Assembly (NCBI RefSeq): GCF_001591545.1
Contig: NZ_BCVC01000001.1
Span: 1,860,001 to 1,924,000 of the forward strand
Source of the DNA: Lederbergia lenta NBRC 16444
Lineage (GTDB): Bacteria > Bacillota > Bacilli > Bacillales > Bacillaceae_C
Direction: 5' to 3'
DNA: 64,000 nucleotides
Positions 18,288 through 26,964 of this stretch are shown in pieces; position 1 is the first letter of the stretch; each line of letters opens with the position of its first letter. Below the pieces are notes generated by a model that saw only the letters and a program-made list of their open reading frames with translations, ran no database searches and had not been told where the DNA came from. Position numbers and translations under genes: made by a program.

Positions 18288-18327
18288 AATGCTAGAGCAC
18301 CTACATCATTGTAGGCGCCCTAGCATG
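18288..18327 (-). terminator. Long hairpin between ylbJ and coaD without T tract
   Basis: Arms at 18289-18305 and 18310-18326 pair over 17 positions around a TCAT/ATGA loop. On the minus strand the two imperfect positions become G-U pairs, while on the plus strand they are A-C mismatches. This favours a role in the coaD-side transcript. No T run follows in either direction, so a classical terminator is doubtful. Confidence 0.5.
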
Positions 18328-18364
18328 ACTTTTATCAATTTACTATGGACCAAGAGGCTACACT

Positions 18365-19418
<1,054 letters not shown>

Positions 19419-19479
19419 TATCTCCACCATTTTACCTTTAGATTTTCTTTTTCATCCTACCATATTTTAATTTAGCAGG

Positions 19480-19590
19480 CTATTTTTTTACGAATAACAT
19501 TGTATAAATTTTTATTTTTTGGAGACAATGAAAGTAACAGCATCTATAAAATGTTGTTGTTAAACACGGAGAAGACTTACGTTTCCCCAT
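19480..19590 (-). CDS. Possible 36-residue Cys-rich small protein (uncertain)
   Basis: An ATG at 19590 follows GGAGGAAGAACTT, a strong ribosome-binding site, and opens 36 codons beginning MGKRKSSPCLTTTFYRCC, with cysteines at 9, 17, 18 and 22. The ribosome-binding site lies inside a hairpin whose far arm is codons 4-8, so translation could be masked. The plus strand of the same DNA has its own structure and terminator, so only one strand may be functional. No known family recognised. Confidence 0.25.
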   Translation of the reverse strand: MGKRKSSPCLTTTFYRCCYFHCLQKIKIYTMLFVKK

Positions 19591-19682
19591 AAGTTCTTCC
19601 TCCGGTTTCTCCTCTCCCTTTGCCTTCTATCTGCTTTATGCAGAAATTAGAAGGACCCTGCATAATATATGCAGGGTTTTTT
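19503..19682 (+). ncRNA. Candidate structured RNA upstream of rsmD, ending in a plus-strand terminator
   Basis: Four hairpins stand in a row: 19536-19558 (AACAGCAT with ATGTTGTT, G-U wobble), 19567-19604 (CGGAGAAGACTTA with TAAGTTCTTCCTCCG), 19623-19654 (CCTTCTA and CTGC helices), and a terminator CCCTGCAT/ATGCAGGG at 19656-19676 followed by six T. The T run is on the plus strand although both flanking genes are on the minus strand. A GGAGA-led ATG at 19528 opens an 11-codon frame that ends in three Cys codons. The position upstream of ylbH/rsmD is that of the Rfam ylbH leader, but identity was not tested. The 5' end is a guess from TATAAA at 19503. Confidence 0.45.
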
Positions 19683-19696
19683 AATTAAAAATCTAT

Positions 19697-20570
19697 TCAT
19701 TCTACACTCTGGAAAATATTTATTTGGCTATCCTCTTCTAATATCGTCCAATTGAAAAAGGTGTTTAATAAACCTAGCTCGATATAGGCCGTATTATGAA
19801 ACAATACGACAGGACTTTCTTTCATCCCATATTTTTTTTCTCCCAAAAGAAAGATTCGCTTATCAGGATAAAACTGGTATTTCACTGCCTCTTTTTCAAC
19901 TAGAATTCCTTCATTCTTTTTATTGGTTACCTGGTAGCCACTTTCCTCAAGTATGGGAAGGAAGTTAATATATTTTTTACCCTCATGAGTAACTATATTT
20001 GTATTTATTGATTTATTTTCATTAACATATATATCGCGTGCGTCAATAAATGTTAATGGCATGATTGAGTCTTTATTTACTGCATTTACTGAAAAGAATT
20101 TTGCGTTCATTCCCAAAGGTGCCTCAATTAGATCATCCAATGTCTTACTATTTATTTTGTTATCCTTTTCTTCAAACACTCTATCTAACCAAGTGGAAAG
20201 TTGTTCTTTCCCAAGTGTATCCTTTAGCTCCAAGTACATTTTTTGTGCCTTCTCTTCTCCAACAGGTTTATTAAGGACACTTGATGTAATCACTCCTACT
20301 AACCATCTTTCTTTTTTTGGAAATTGAAACAATTGTACAAGTTGTTGATACACCATTTCTTCTTGAATCGACGTAAGCTTCTTTTCTGAATTGATTATTT
20401 TCAACGTCTCCGTGTCTATTTCTTTATGAAGTTTTGTAATAATAACCTTTATTGGTTGTTCAGCCTGGATATCTTTTAGTTGATGGATAGCTGGAATTTC
20501 ATTTATTTGTACATTAAAATCCTGCTCCGCATATACTGCTATTTGTCCAATTTCCTTTTTTTCATTAACT
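19697..20570 (-). pseudogene. Stalk-domain exported protein, C-terminal part (downstream of frameshift)
   Basis: Coding-like sequence continues upstream of the first TTG (20404) to about 20570 with no usable start codon (it reads EKKEIGQIAVYAEQDF and on). It ends in a copper-amine-oxidase-N-terminal-like stalk pair (EGKKYINFLPILEESGYQV, and VLFHNTAYIELGLLNTFFNW). It joins the preceding frame if one A is restored in the GAAAAG run near 20571. Together the parts would encode about 480 residues. Such stalk domains occur in secreted proteins of Firmicutes; function unknown. The gap could be a sequencing error in a homopolymer. Confidence 0.6.
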
Positions 20571-21123
20571 TTTCTCTTTGCCAGTATAACAAAGGTGCCT
20601 CACCGAACTTTTCAAATACATAATAGTCAACTAAATTCATTTCTTTTAGTCCATTCAGTTTTGCGTCTGCTTGCCAACTACCTGAACGCCATTGTGTCTC
20701 ACTAAGTTGTATCTTAGTTGAAGCAATTGACTGATTATGTAGTTTAACAGTCCAGTTATTTAATAAGAAACTGTCTGCTGATTGAGGGATTGGCAAAGAG
20801 TAATGAAAGATTAACCTACCTTCATCAACAGCAAGTTGGATTTCCTTTTGGTCTGTCCATTCGCACTTTGCTTGATCAAATCCACAAGTAATATCTATTA
20901 CTTGTGACGGAATGGACAGCTTCACAGATGTTTCCTCTATATTTGAAATTATTTGTTCTACGAACAAGCCTTCTTTTTGATGATTAATATTAATTGTTTG
21001 TTGAATGTCTAGTTTTTCCTCTACTTTATCCTCAGATGAAGAGTATCCCTTCCATTGCCAAAATATGAGACTGCTCGTCAAGATAAGCAACATCAATATG
21101 AAAGTAAAAAAAGGTTTTTTCAT
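20539..21123 (-). pseudogene. Exported hypothetical protein, N-terminal part (upstream of frameshift)
   Basis: Starting at the ATG at 21123 behind GAGGAG, the frame has an N-terminal membrane anchor or signal (MKKPFFTFILMLLILTSSLI), then an extracytoplasmic beta-rich region with two cysteines (CGFDQAKCEW) that could form a disulfide. Its last residues (LMKKRKLDK) look out of frame: the +2 frame continues smoothly into the downstream stalk-domain region. The gene is inserted between ylbG and rsmD relative to B. subtilis. Not recognised beyond that. Confidence 0.6.
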
Positions 21124-21315
21124 GTTTACATTCTCCTCGTTGGCAAAACTTCTTTTACAAAATACTGTTGATTTGCACTTCAAACAATGGAGCTGTTAGA
21201 AGCCAACATTTAATTATAATAAGGCCTAATTTTATAGATTAAGTTATTATTCTTACTGCTATTATCGGTATCTTTTTGCTAATTTCCATCGAAATTTGTG
21301 ACAATAAACTTACAT

Positions 21316-21347
21316 TAAAAAAGACAGCCGATGAATATTCGGCTGCC
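21316..21347 (-). terminator. Terminator of the ylb operon after ylbG
   Basis: GCAGCCGA and TCGGCTGTC pair around ATATTCA on the minus strand, followed by TTTTTT. It lies just after the ylbG stop codon. Confidence 0.85.
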
Positions 21348-21357
21348 TAGATATCGA

Positions 21358-21633
21358 TTATATTCCAATTCTGTAATCATATTCCTTCGCTTTATCCGGT
21401 TTGGAATTTTCAAATTCAGTCTTTAAATAGGGTTTATATGAGGCCTCTACTTTTTTAACGAATGGCATGGAAGCCAGCTTTTCGGATAAATCTTCTATTT
21501 CATCTTGATTACAATATAAGACCACATATTTCATCCGTTTAGAAACAAAATGAACATTTCCAAAACGTCTTAAAGATTTTGCATTTTTCAAACTAAATAG
21601 CCATACAATCAAACCTTGCCTTATATTAAGCAT
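21358..21633 (-). CDS. ylbG: YlbG, DUF2129 family protein
   Basis: A 91-residue protein with the family pattern [37 protein letters not shown] and the C-terminal [10 protein letters not shown]. Function unknown. It follows ricF as in B. subtilis and precedes a terminator. GGGG ahead of the ATG at 21633 is the ribosome-binding site. Confidence 0.9.
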   Translation of the reverse strand: MLNIRQGLIVWLFSLKNAKSLRRFGNVHFVSKRMKYVVLYCNQDEIEDLSEKLASMPFVKKVEASYKPYLKTEFENSKPDKAKEYDYRIGI

Positions 21634-21663
21634 ATGATTTCCCCTTTTTCAACATGCTAGCTT

Positions 21664-22110
21664 TTAAGCAGAGCATCCACACCCTCCGCCTGTCCCACAT
21701 CCACCACTACATGACGACCCACTATCAAAGAATGGATTGCCAGTAGGTACCTTAATATGTTCCGATACTGATCTACCAATTAAAGTACTAACCTCATCCA
21801 AAAGGGATTGCAACTCTGTTTCAGCCTTTCTGAAATTCGCAACATTTTCATCCATATCCATCTCTCTTTTACGTAAACGTGTATCTGTCATAATTTGTTT
21901 ATAATCGGGATGAAATCGGCCAAACCTTTGCACGTCCTCGTAATGGTCTTTCATTTTTACAAACTCAGCAATCTTCTTTCTCGTCTCTGGATCGCTTTGT
22001 AATTTATGATAAAAATGCCTATAATCCTTGGCGATATCTGATGCAATAATCGATTCACCAATCATCTCAGCTTTTTCAACTAATTTTATACTTTCGATTG
22101 TAGCAAGCAA
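21664..22110 (-). CDS. ricF: RicF (YlbF), regulatory iron-sulfur complex subunit
   Basis: From the TTG at 22110, seven bases after GGAGGT, the protein has 148 residues. It is mainly helical and ends with a Cys-rich tail, SSCSGGCGTGGGCGCSA, which in B. subtilis YlbF helps ligate the Fe-S clusters of the RicA-RicF-RicT complex. That complex stimulates RNase Y mRNA processing and is needed for competence, biofilm formation and sporulation. The sequence VPTGNPFFD before the tail is conserved. Confidence 0.92.
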   Translation of the reverse strand: MLATIESIKLVEKAEMIGESIIASDIAKDYRHFYHKLQSDPETRKKIAEFVKMKDHYEDVQRFGRFHPDYKQIMTDTRLRKREMDMDENVANFRKAETELQSLLDEVSTLIGRSVSEHIKVPTGNPFFDSGSSCSGGCGTGGGCGCSA

Positions 22111-22165
22111 AAAGCCCACCTCCAATCGCTATTTTATCATGTTTTACTTGCTCTTGCGACTACAA

Positions 22166-22549
22166 TTAACTGATTATAATGGAAAACTTATTATATAGCT
22201 TGATTTTCCCGTTGTTCGGATTAACTACCTCTAATTTAATATCTTGTTTTCCCGGCTTAAGATTTTTAACAACGAATGCCGCTGTATCATACTCCGAGTA
22301 CATCATATCATTTACGTATAATTTAATTTTCACTTTATTGTGTGCCATTTCTTCTCTGTTCAAAGAAATTCCCGGTATAATACACTCTACAAATAGCTTA
22401 TTTCCTTGTAGCTGGTGACGAACCTTAAGTTCTGAGCCGGCAATATTATTATTTATTGATTCGGCATGAACTGCTTCAGGCTCTGGGATCTGTTTTCCAC
22501 ACCCTACTAATAAAACAATGAGCAGAGCACACATTACTATCTTTTTCAC
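22166..22549 (-). CDS. Small lipoprotein of unknown function
   Basis: A 127-residue protein with a lipoprotein signal peptide (MKKIVMCALLIVLLVGC, lipidation at C17). The mature part has the alternating pattern of a beta-sandwich, with segments KLFVECIIPGISLN, VKIKLYVNDMMYSEYDTAAFVVKNLKPGKQDIKLEV. It could be an Ig-like or FixH/YtkA-like domain, but no metal ligands were recognised. It is inserted between ylbE and ricF relative to B. subtilis. Confidence 0.7.
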   Translation of the reverse strand: MKKIVMCALLIVLLVGCGKQIPEPEAVHAESINNNIAGSELKVRHQLQGNKLFVECIIPGISLNREEMAHNKVKIKLYVNDMMYSEYDTAAFVVKNLKPGKQDIKLEVVNPNNGKIKLYNKFSIIIS

Positions 22550-22603
22550 TTACATCACTCCTCTTCTTTAGCCTTTACTAAAAAAAGAGGATCATACAAA
22601 AAA

Positions 22604-22843
22604 TTATGATGATGTATTCATAGTCTGCAACATATTCATCATCATGGATGCCATTTGTAATCCGTTTGAAAATTTCTCTACTTTATGTGGAATCGTCTTC
22701 TGGAAATAATGAAGGGAAGCAATTTCAAAGTTACTAAATAATTCAGGGTCCCTTGATAATTTACGATACCAAAACGGTTGCTCACGAAGAAATTGCTTTA
22801 ACTCATTATCCGAATATATATTTTGCATAATATCTTGTCTCAC
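22604..22843 (-). CDS. ylbE: YlbE-like family protein
   Basis: A 79-residue protein with the YlbE signature FLREQPFWYRKLSRDPELFSNFEIASLHYFQKTIPHKVEKF near residues 18-58. The start is GTG behind AAAGGAGGG. It lies 20 bases after ylbD. Role unknown; the neighbour ylbD encodes a spore coat protein. Confidence 0.87.
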   Translation of the reverse strand: MRQDIMQNIYSDNELKQFLREQPFWYRKLSRDPELFSNFEIASLHYFQKTIPHKVEKFSNGLQMASMMMNMLQTMNTSS

Positions 22844-22862
22844 TTACTTCCCTCCTTTATTG

Positions 22863-23270
22863 TCAATCCTTTCTGAAAGCAAATGGGTGTTGTCTTTCAG
22901 CTGGCTTCTCTTCTGTATTTTTTGCGTTATCGCCTTGAAATTGTAATAATACTCCTTGTATAGCTCCAATTGCTTCACTAAGATTACTGATGTGATGTTG
23001 TACTTGATTAGTATCCATATTTTTAAGAATACCAGTGATATGATTGACCCAACCTTTTTCTTCACTTCCTGACTTAGTTGATTCCTTCTTCGCCTCACCC
23101 ACATCTTGGAATACATTCCATTTAGGATCCTCTTCTCCAAGCAAATACCAATCTTCATATAACTCTTGCCAAGTATTTTCGTTATTCCTCACTGTATTCG
23201 CCATCTCAGGATATTTCTTAACGAATTGTTTAAACTTTTGCACTGATGGATGTAACTCATTATTCTCCAA
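22863..23270 (-). CDS. ylbD: YlbD, spore coat protein
   Basis: A 135-residue hydrophilic protein beginning MENNELHPSVQKFKQFVKKYP with a TTG start behind GAGGTGATT. The QELYEDWYLLGEEDPKW segment is typical of YlbD, which is found in the B. subtilis spore coat. It heads the ylbD-ylbE pair. Confidence 0.85.
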   Translation of the reverse strand: MENNELHPSVQKFKQFVKKYPEMANTVRNNENTWQELYEDWYLLGEEDPKWNVFQDVGEAKKESTKSGSEEKGWVNHITGILKNMDTNQVQHHISNLSEAIGAIQGVLLQFQGDNAKNTEEKPAERQHPFAFRKD

Positions 23271-23468
23271 CGTATAATCACCTCAACCATCTACTTACTT
23301 CCTCTTAACAGTTTATGATAAATTTATTCTTAATGTGCAAATGCCTTACAAATAAGCATATTTAATATTAATGACGTTCTGAACTCGTAGGAAGAGAGTT
23401 ATCCTACTTGAACTTTTCTTACTAGCCTTCTCTATTATATAAGACAAGTATTGGGATTAGTTTAGAGG

Positions 23469-23500
23469 CAAAAAAACTGTCGTGAGTTCACGACAGCCTG
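23469..23500 (-). terminator. Terminator of the CAP-domain gene
   Basis: CTGTCGTGA (23477-23485) pairs exactly with TCACGACAG (23488-23496). On the minus strand it is followed by TTTTTTT. Confidence 0.88.
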
Positions 23501-23509
23501 AAAAACTTA

Positions 23510-24574
23510 CTATTTCACCGTAATAAAATTTTGAGTATAATAATTTTCGAAGACTCCAACACCAAGATGTGTGAAATCTTCTTCTAACATGGCGGTTCTA
23601 TGCCCTTCAGAATTAAGCCACCCCTCTACTACTGCCGGACCGTCCACATAACCGAATGCTATATTCTCACCTGCCGTTTGAAAATCGACATTACTAGCAT
23701 TCAATCTAGCAGATAGATCCCCGTGCTCGGGAGAAGTGTGAGAGAAATAGTCGTTATCAAACATATCCTTACTATGTTCATATGCAACATCAGCCACTTG
23801 CTCGTCCCAAGATAACTGATTTAATTCAAACCTGTTACGAATGACATTTGTGATATCGAATATTTGTCTAGCAGTTACCTGTTCAATTTCTGTCCATTCT
23901 TCTTCACTCGGTGTTGAATTTTCTACTAACTCACCTCGAAAAGGCATTTCGTATGGGCTTTGAATAATGAGAGTTTTTTTATCAACAAACCTAACACTTG
24001 ACAAAGTTCCTGTATATTTATCAAGTGATAATTGCACATAAATATCTCCTAATTGAACAAGTGGACGAATATTTAGATCTTCTTCGGACAATTCAAAACG
24101 ATATGTTCCATTATCGAGAGCGATCGTAATTTCTGTATCTAAGAGTGTAGAACGATATATTTCTTCAATTGTTTGGCCAATTTTATATGGTGCTACATTC
24201 AAACTACCGCCAATTACATATACAGTGACGACTAAATCATTTTGTACACCTACTTGCATATACGTATCTGCTAAGCCGTTAAAAACCCACCATTCATATC
24301 CATAAGCAGTGGGATCTTTCCGATCTGGTTCCCCATAATCCTTTACGAGAGAATTAATTGACTTTCCGATATATATAGATAACCCTTCTTCAGGTCTTTT
24401 CGAATTGTCATGAATATTGTCGATATTGTCATCTATTCCAACTTTAGGTGGGTTGGTAAAATTATAATCCTGTAAAACTTCACTATTATCTGGTTCTGAA
24501 TAATAGTAAATACTAATAATAAAAATTATTGCAGATATGAACAACACCCTAAATAAAATACGCAGTAATACCAC
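23510..24574 (-). CDS. ylbC: CAP (SCP/PR1) domain extracellular protein, YlbC-like
   Basis: A 354-residue protein with one N-terminal membrane anchor (about 6-25), a CAP-associated N-terminal domain with duplicated GKSINSLVKDYGEPDRK-type repeats (about 65-215), and a C-terminal CAP domain (about 230-354). The CAP domain shows HSKDMFDNDYFSHTSPEHGD, GENIAFG and LNSEGHRTAMLEEDFTHLGVGV. This matches YlbC. Role unknown; related proteins act at the spore or cell envelope. The start is unclear: GTG at 24574 abuts the best ribosome-binding site. Confidence 0.85.
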   Translation of the reverse strand: MVLLRILFRVLFISAIIFIISIYYYSEPDNSEVLQDYNFTNPPKVGIDDNIDNIHDNSKRPEEGLSIYIGKSINSLVKDYGEPDRKDPTAYGYEWWVFNGLADTYMQVGVQNDLVVTVYVIGGSLNVAPYKIGQTIEEIYRSTLLDTEITIALDNGTYRFELSEEDLNIRPLVQLGDIYVQLSLDKYTGTLSSVRFVDKKTLIIQSPYEMPFRGELVENSTPSEEEWTEIEQVTARQIFDITNVIRNRFELNQLSWDEQVADVAYEHSKDMFDNDYFSHTSPEHGDLSARLNASNVDFQTAGENIAFGYVDGPAVVEGWLNSEGHRTAMLEEDFTHLGVGVFENYYTQNFITVK

Positions 24575-24893
24575 TCCTTTCTTGGACTTTCACATCTTAA
24601 TTAGCATTGACTATATGTGAAAAATTAAGATTATTTATCAAATGAAATTATTCTATTTATTATATCATCAATTAATGTACTTCACTAAAATATTGTAATA
24701 TCGATAAAATCATATATCGAAATATTTTTTTTGCATTTTGTCACAATTATTATCTATCTTGTCTATAACCTCTCAAATTCAGACCCAGAGCATTGCAACA
24801 TCTTGAACTTTCGACTATTATTAAACTTGAAGAAATATTAATGTGAACCTACTAAAATTGATATTGTTTGGATTAATAAGGAGGGAACTTATA
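24575..24893. other. Divergent AT-rich intergenic region
   Basis: About 320 bp between the CAP gene and the YugN-like gene. It is very AT-rich and should contain both promoters. No reading frame, hairpin or repeat stands out. Confidence 0.5.
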
Positions 24894-25253
24894 ATGAGAT
24901 TTGATAATAGTGGTCTTGAAGCATTTAAGGTAGATTTAAACCGGCTTGATGAAGTGATGGAACAAAACGGTATGGTTCGTGCAGGTCAATGGGATTATGA
25001 GCGCGCTACATACGATCACAAATTTCAAATTAAAGAAGGTACATACTATTTACGGATTCCTAGTTATGCACTCGAAGGAGACGTTGGTGCACATGATGCG
25101 GTTCTTCAATTGATGACTCCTATCCTTGGTAAACACTACTACCCGCATGGTGTTGAATATGGTGAAGACGAATATTTTCCATCACATCTTGTAAAACAAT
25201 GCAATCAAATGCTTGAGAAAATAAAGAAAGATGTAGAAGTATTCGCTGAATGA
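24894..25253 (+). CDS. ylbA: YugN-like family protein (YlbA)
   Basis: From the ATG at 24894, seven bases after AGGAGGG, the protein has 119 residues and starts MRFDNSGLEAFKVDL. It contains GQWDYERATYDHKF and YYPHGVEYGEDEYFP, typical of the YugN-like family. Function unknown. Position near ctaG is that of ylbA. Confidence 0.83.
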   Translation: MRFDNSGLEAFKVDLNRLDEVMEQNGMVRAGQWDYERATYDHKFQIKEGTYYLRIPSYALEGDVGAHDAVLQLMTPILGKHYYPHGVEYGEDEYFPSHLVKQCNQMLEKIKKDVEVFAE

Positions 25254-25259
25254 AGATAT

Positions 25260-25292
25260 AAAAAAGGGCACGGTTTTCCGTGTCCCTTTTTT
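25260..25292 (+). terminator. Terminator of ylbA
   Basis: AAAGGGCACGG and CCGTGTCCCTTT pair around TTTT and are followed by a T run. Confidence 0.9.
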
Positions 25293-25327
25293 AATATAAT
25301 CGAGATTTTATTATAAATTTATATTTT

Positions 25328-26410
25328 ATGGAGAGTGATGGTGATCCGATTATGATGTCTTTTCTTACTAAAAAGCACATAATTATCTTTTTTTCAGTAA
25401 TTATCTTGGCAATGATTGCATTTTATATTCTACCAGTATCAGTCCCATTAATTGCAGCAATTATAACAGCTTTAATGTTAGACACGATTGTTTCCTGGGT
25501 AATGAGCAAATTTAAACTCAAACGCCAACTTGCGGTTATTATTGTATTTGCGATATTTACACTGATTTTAGTTATTAGCGGTTTCTTTTTAGCTACTAAA
25601 GTTATTGGAGAAGGAATTAAATTGATCGAAGAATCTCCAACCTATATTAATAATGTTACAGTCATGTGGAATAATATTGATGTCTATTTTCAAAATGCTG
25701 CTCAAGACTTCCCTGAAGAAATGGTGAGTGCAGTGACTGAAGAAGTGAATGCCTTTTTTGAAGCTGCTGTGACTAGTTTGAAGCAGTATATTAATATTGA
25801 AAACATTAGTGCATTACTTTCTTATATACCAAATTATCTAGTTAGTTTTCTAGTTTATTTAATTGCATTATTTATGTTCATGATTGATTTACCACGAATT
25901 CGCAAGGGATTTTACCACTATTTAAGTGAAAATACTGCTGCTAAAGTTAACTTTATGACCTCCCGCTTATCTTCCGTTGTATTAGGCTTTTTCAAAGCCC
26001 AATTTTTAGTTAGTATTATTATTTTTATAGCGGCTTTCATTGGTTTATTAATCATCCAGCCAAAGGTTGCCATTGTTATGGCATTCGTCATTTGGATTAT
26101 AGATTTGATTCCAATCATCGGTTCCATTGTTATACTTGCTCCTTGGTCTCTATATCACTATTTTACTGGAGATATTATATTAGGCACAAAGCTCGCAATA
26201 CTCGCAGTGATCTTACTTTTGATTAGACGTATTGTTGAACCGAAAGTTATGGGTTCCCATATGGGGCTATCTCCATTGGCGACACTAATATCCATGTATA
26301 TTGGACTTAAATTACTCGGTATATTAGGGTTAATATTAGGCCCAATATTATTAATCTTATTTAAATCAGCAAAAGAGGCTGAACTGATCAAATTAAACTT
26401 TAAAATATAA
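25328..26410 (+). CDS. AI-2E family transporter (YdbI/PerM type)
   Basis: A polytopic protein of about 352-360 residues: two N-terminal helices, a long extracytoplasmic amphipathic segment (about 90-150), and five to six C-terminal helices with the family motif segment IDLIPIIGSIVILAPW and LIRRIVEPKVMGSHMGLSPLATLISMYIGLKLLG. Family members export small solutes or act as Na+/H+ antiporters; the substrate is unknown. Two starts are possible, ATG at 25328 or at 25352. It is inserted between ylbA and yozB relative to B. subtilis. Confidence 0.85.
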   Translation: MESDGDPIMMSFLTKKHIIIFFSVIILAMIAFYILPVSVPLIAAIITALMLDTIVSWVMSKFKLKRQLAVIIVFAIFTLILVISGFFLATKVIGEGIKLIEESPTYINNVTVMWNNIDVYFQNAAQDFPEEMVSAVTEEVNAFFEAAVTSLKQYINIENISALLSYIPNYLVSFLVYLIALFMFMIDLPRIRKGFYHYLSENTAAKVNFMTSRLSSVVLGFFKAQFLVSIIIFIAAFIGLLIIQPKVAIVMAFVIWIIDLIPIIGSIVILAPWSLYHYFTGDIILGTKLAILAVILLLIRRIVEPKVMGSHMGLSPLATLISMYIGLKLLGILGLILGPILLILFKSAKEAELIKLNFKI

Positions 26411-26482
26411 AAAGAGGCTTATCCATAGAAGAATTAAACCGCTATAATAACGTCAATTCTTACCAATGGATAGGCCTCTTTT
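26411..26482. terminator. Long bidirectional hairpin between the permease and yozB
   Basis: AAAAGAGGC-TATCCAT at the left (26413 on) pairs with ATGGATA-GCCTCTTTT at the right with one mismatch. A second inner helix, AAGAATT/AATTCTT, continues it. T and A runs flank the ends. It should stop transcripts from both convergent genes. Its length (about 70 bp) is greater than for the other terminators here. Confidence 0.75.
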
Positions 26483-26483
26483 A

Positions 26484-26945
26484 TTATAATCCTAAAATAG
26501 CTTTAATGAGCGATGTCGTTTGCCCTCCTTGATAGATAATGTAAAGTAGCAAATATACTACGACACCTGTGATACCTGTGAACAGCCAAATGATACTCGT
26601 ATATGGACCTAACTTACGGTGTCGAACGAGTTTATTTTTATAACCTGTCCATAAAGAAATAACTCCAAGCACTGCACCTATTGTAGCTAACGTGATATGA
26701 AAAATCAGAAAAATAGTATAAATCATTTTATATTTTTCAGGACCACCGAAAGAAGTATTACCAATAAAAATGGTACGGCTTGAATAAATAATGAAGAAAA
26801 TAATCGCAAAAATCCCGGCTGAAGTCATCATTTTTCTATGAGCCTGTATGTCGCCTTTTCTAATTTTTATCCAGCCAATCGCAACAAGGATTGCACTAAT
26901 TACAATACACACGGTGCTTATTGTTGGCATTATTGGAACCATCAT
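26484..26945 (-). CDS. yozB: DUF420 membrane protein (YozB)
   Basis: A 153-residue protein with four membrane helices and conserved histidines (IQAHRKMMTSAG, LIFHITLATIGAV, RHRKLGPYT), typical of DUF420/YozB. The family is often found with ctaG and cytochrome oxidase genes and may help heme or copper centre assembly; this role is inferred. It lies 19 bases after ctaG. Confidence 0.85.
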   Translation of the reverse strand: MMVPIMPTISTVCIVISAILVAIGWIKIRKGDIQAHRKMMTSAGIFAIIFFIIYSSRTIFIGNTSFGGPEKYKMIYTIFLIFHITLATIGAVLGVISLWTGYKNKLVRHRKLGPYTSIIWLFTGITGVVVYLLLYIIYQGGQTTSLIKAILGL

Positions 26946-26964
26946 AATCTATAATTCCTTCCTC

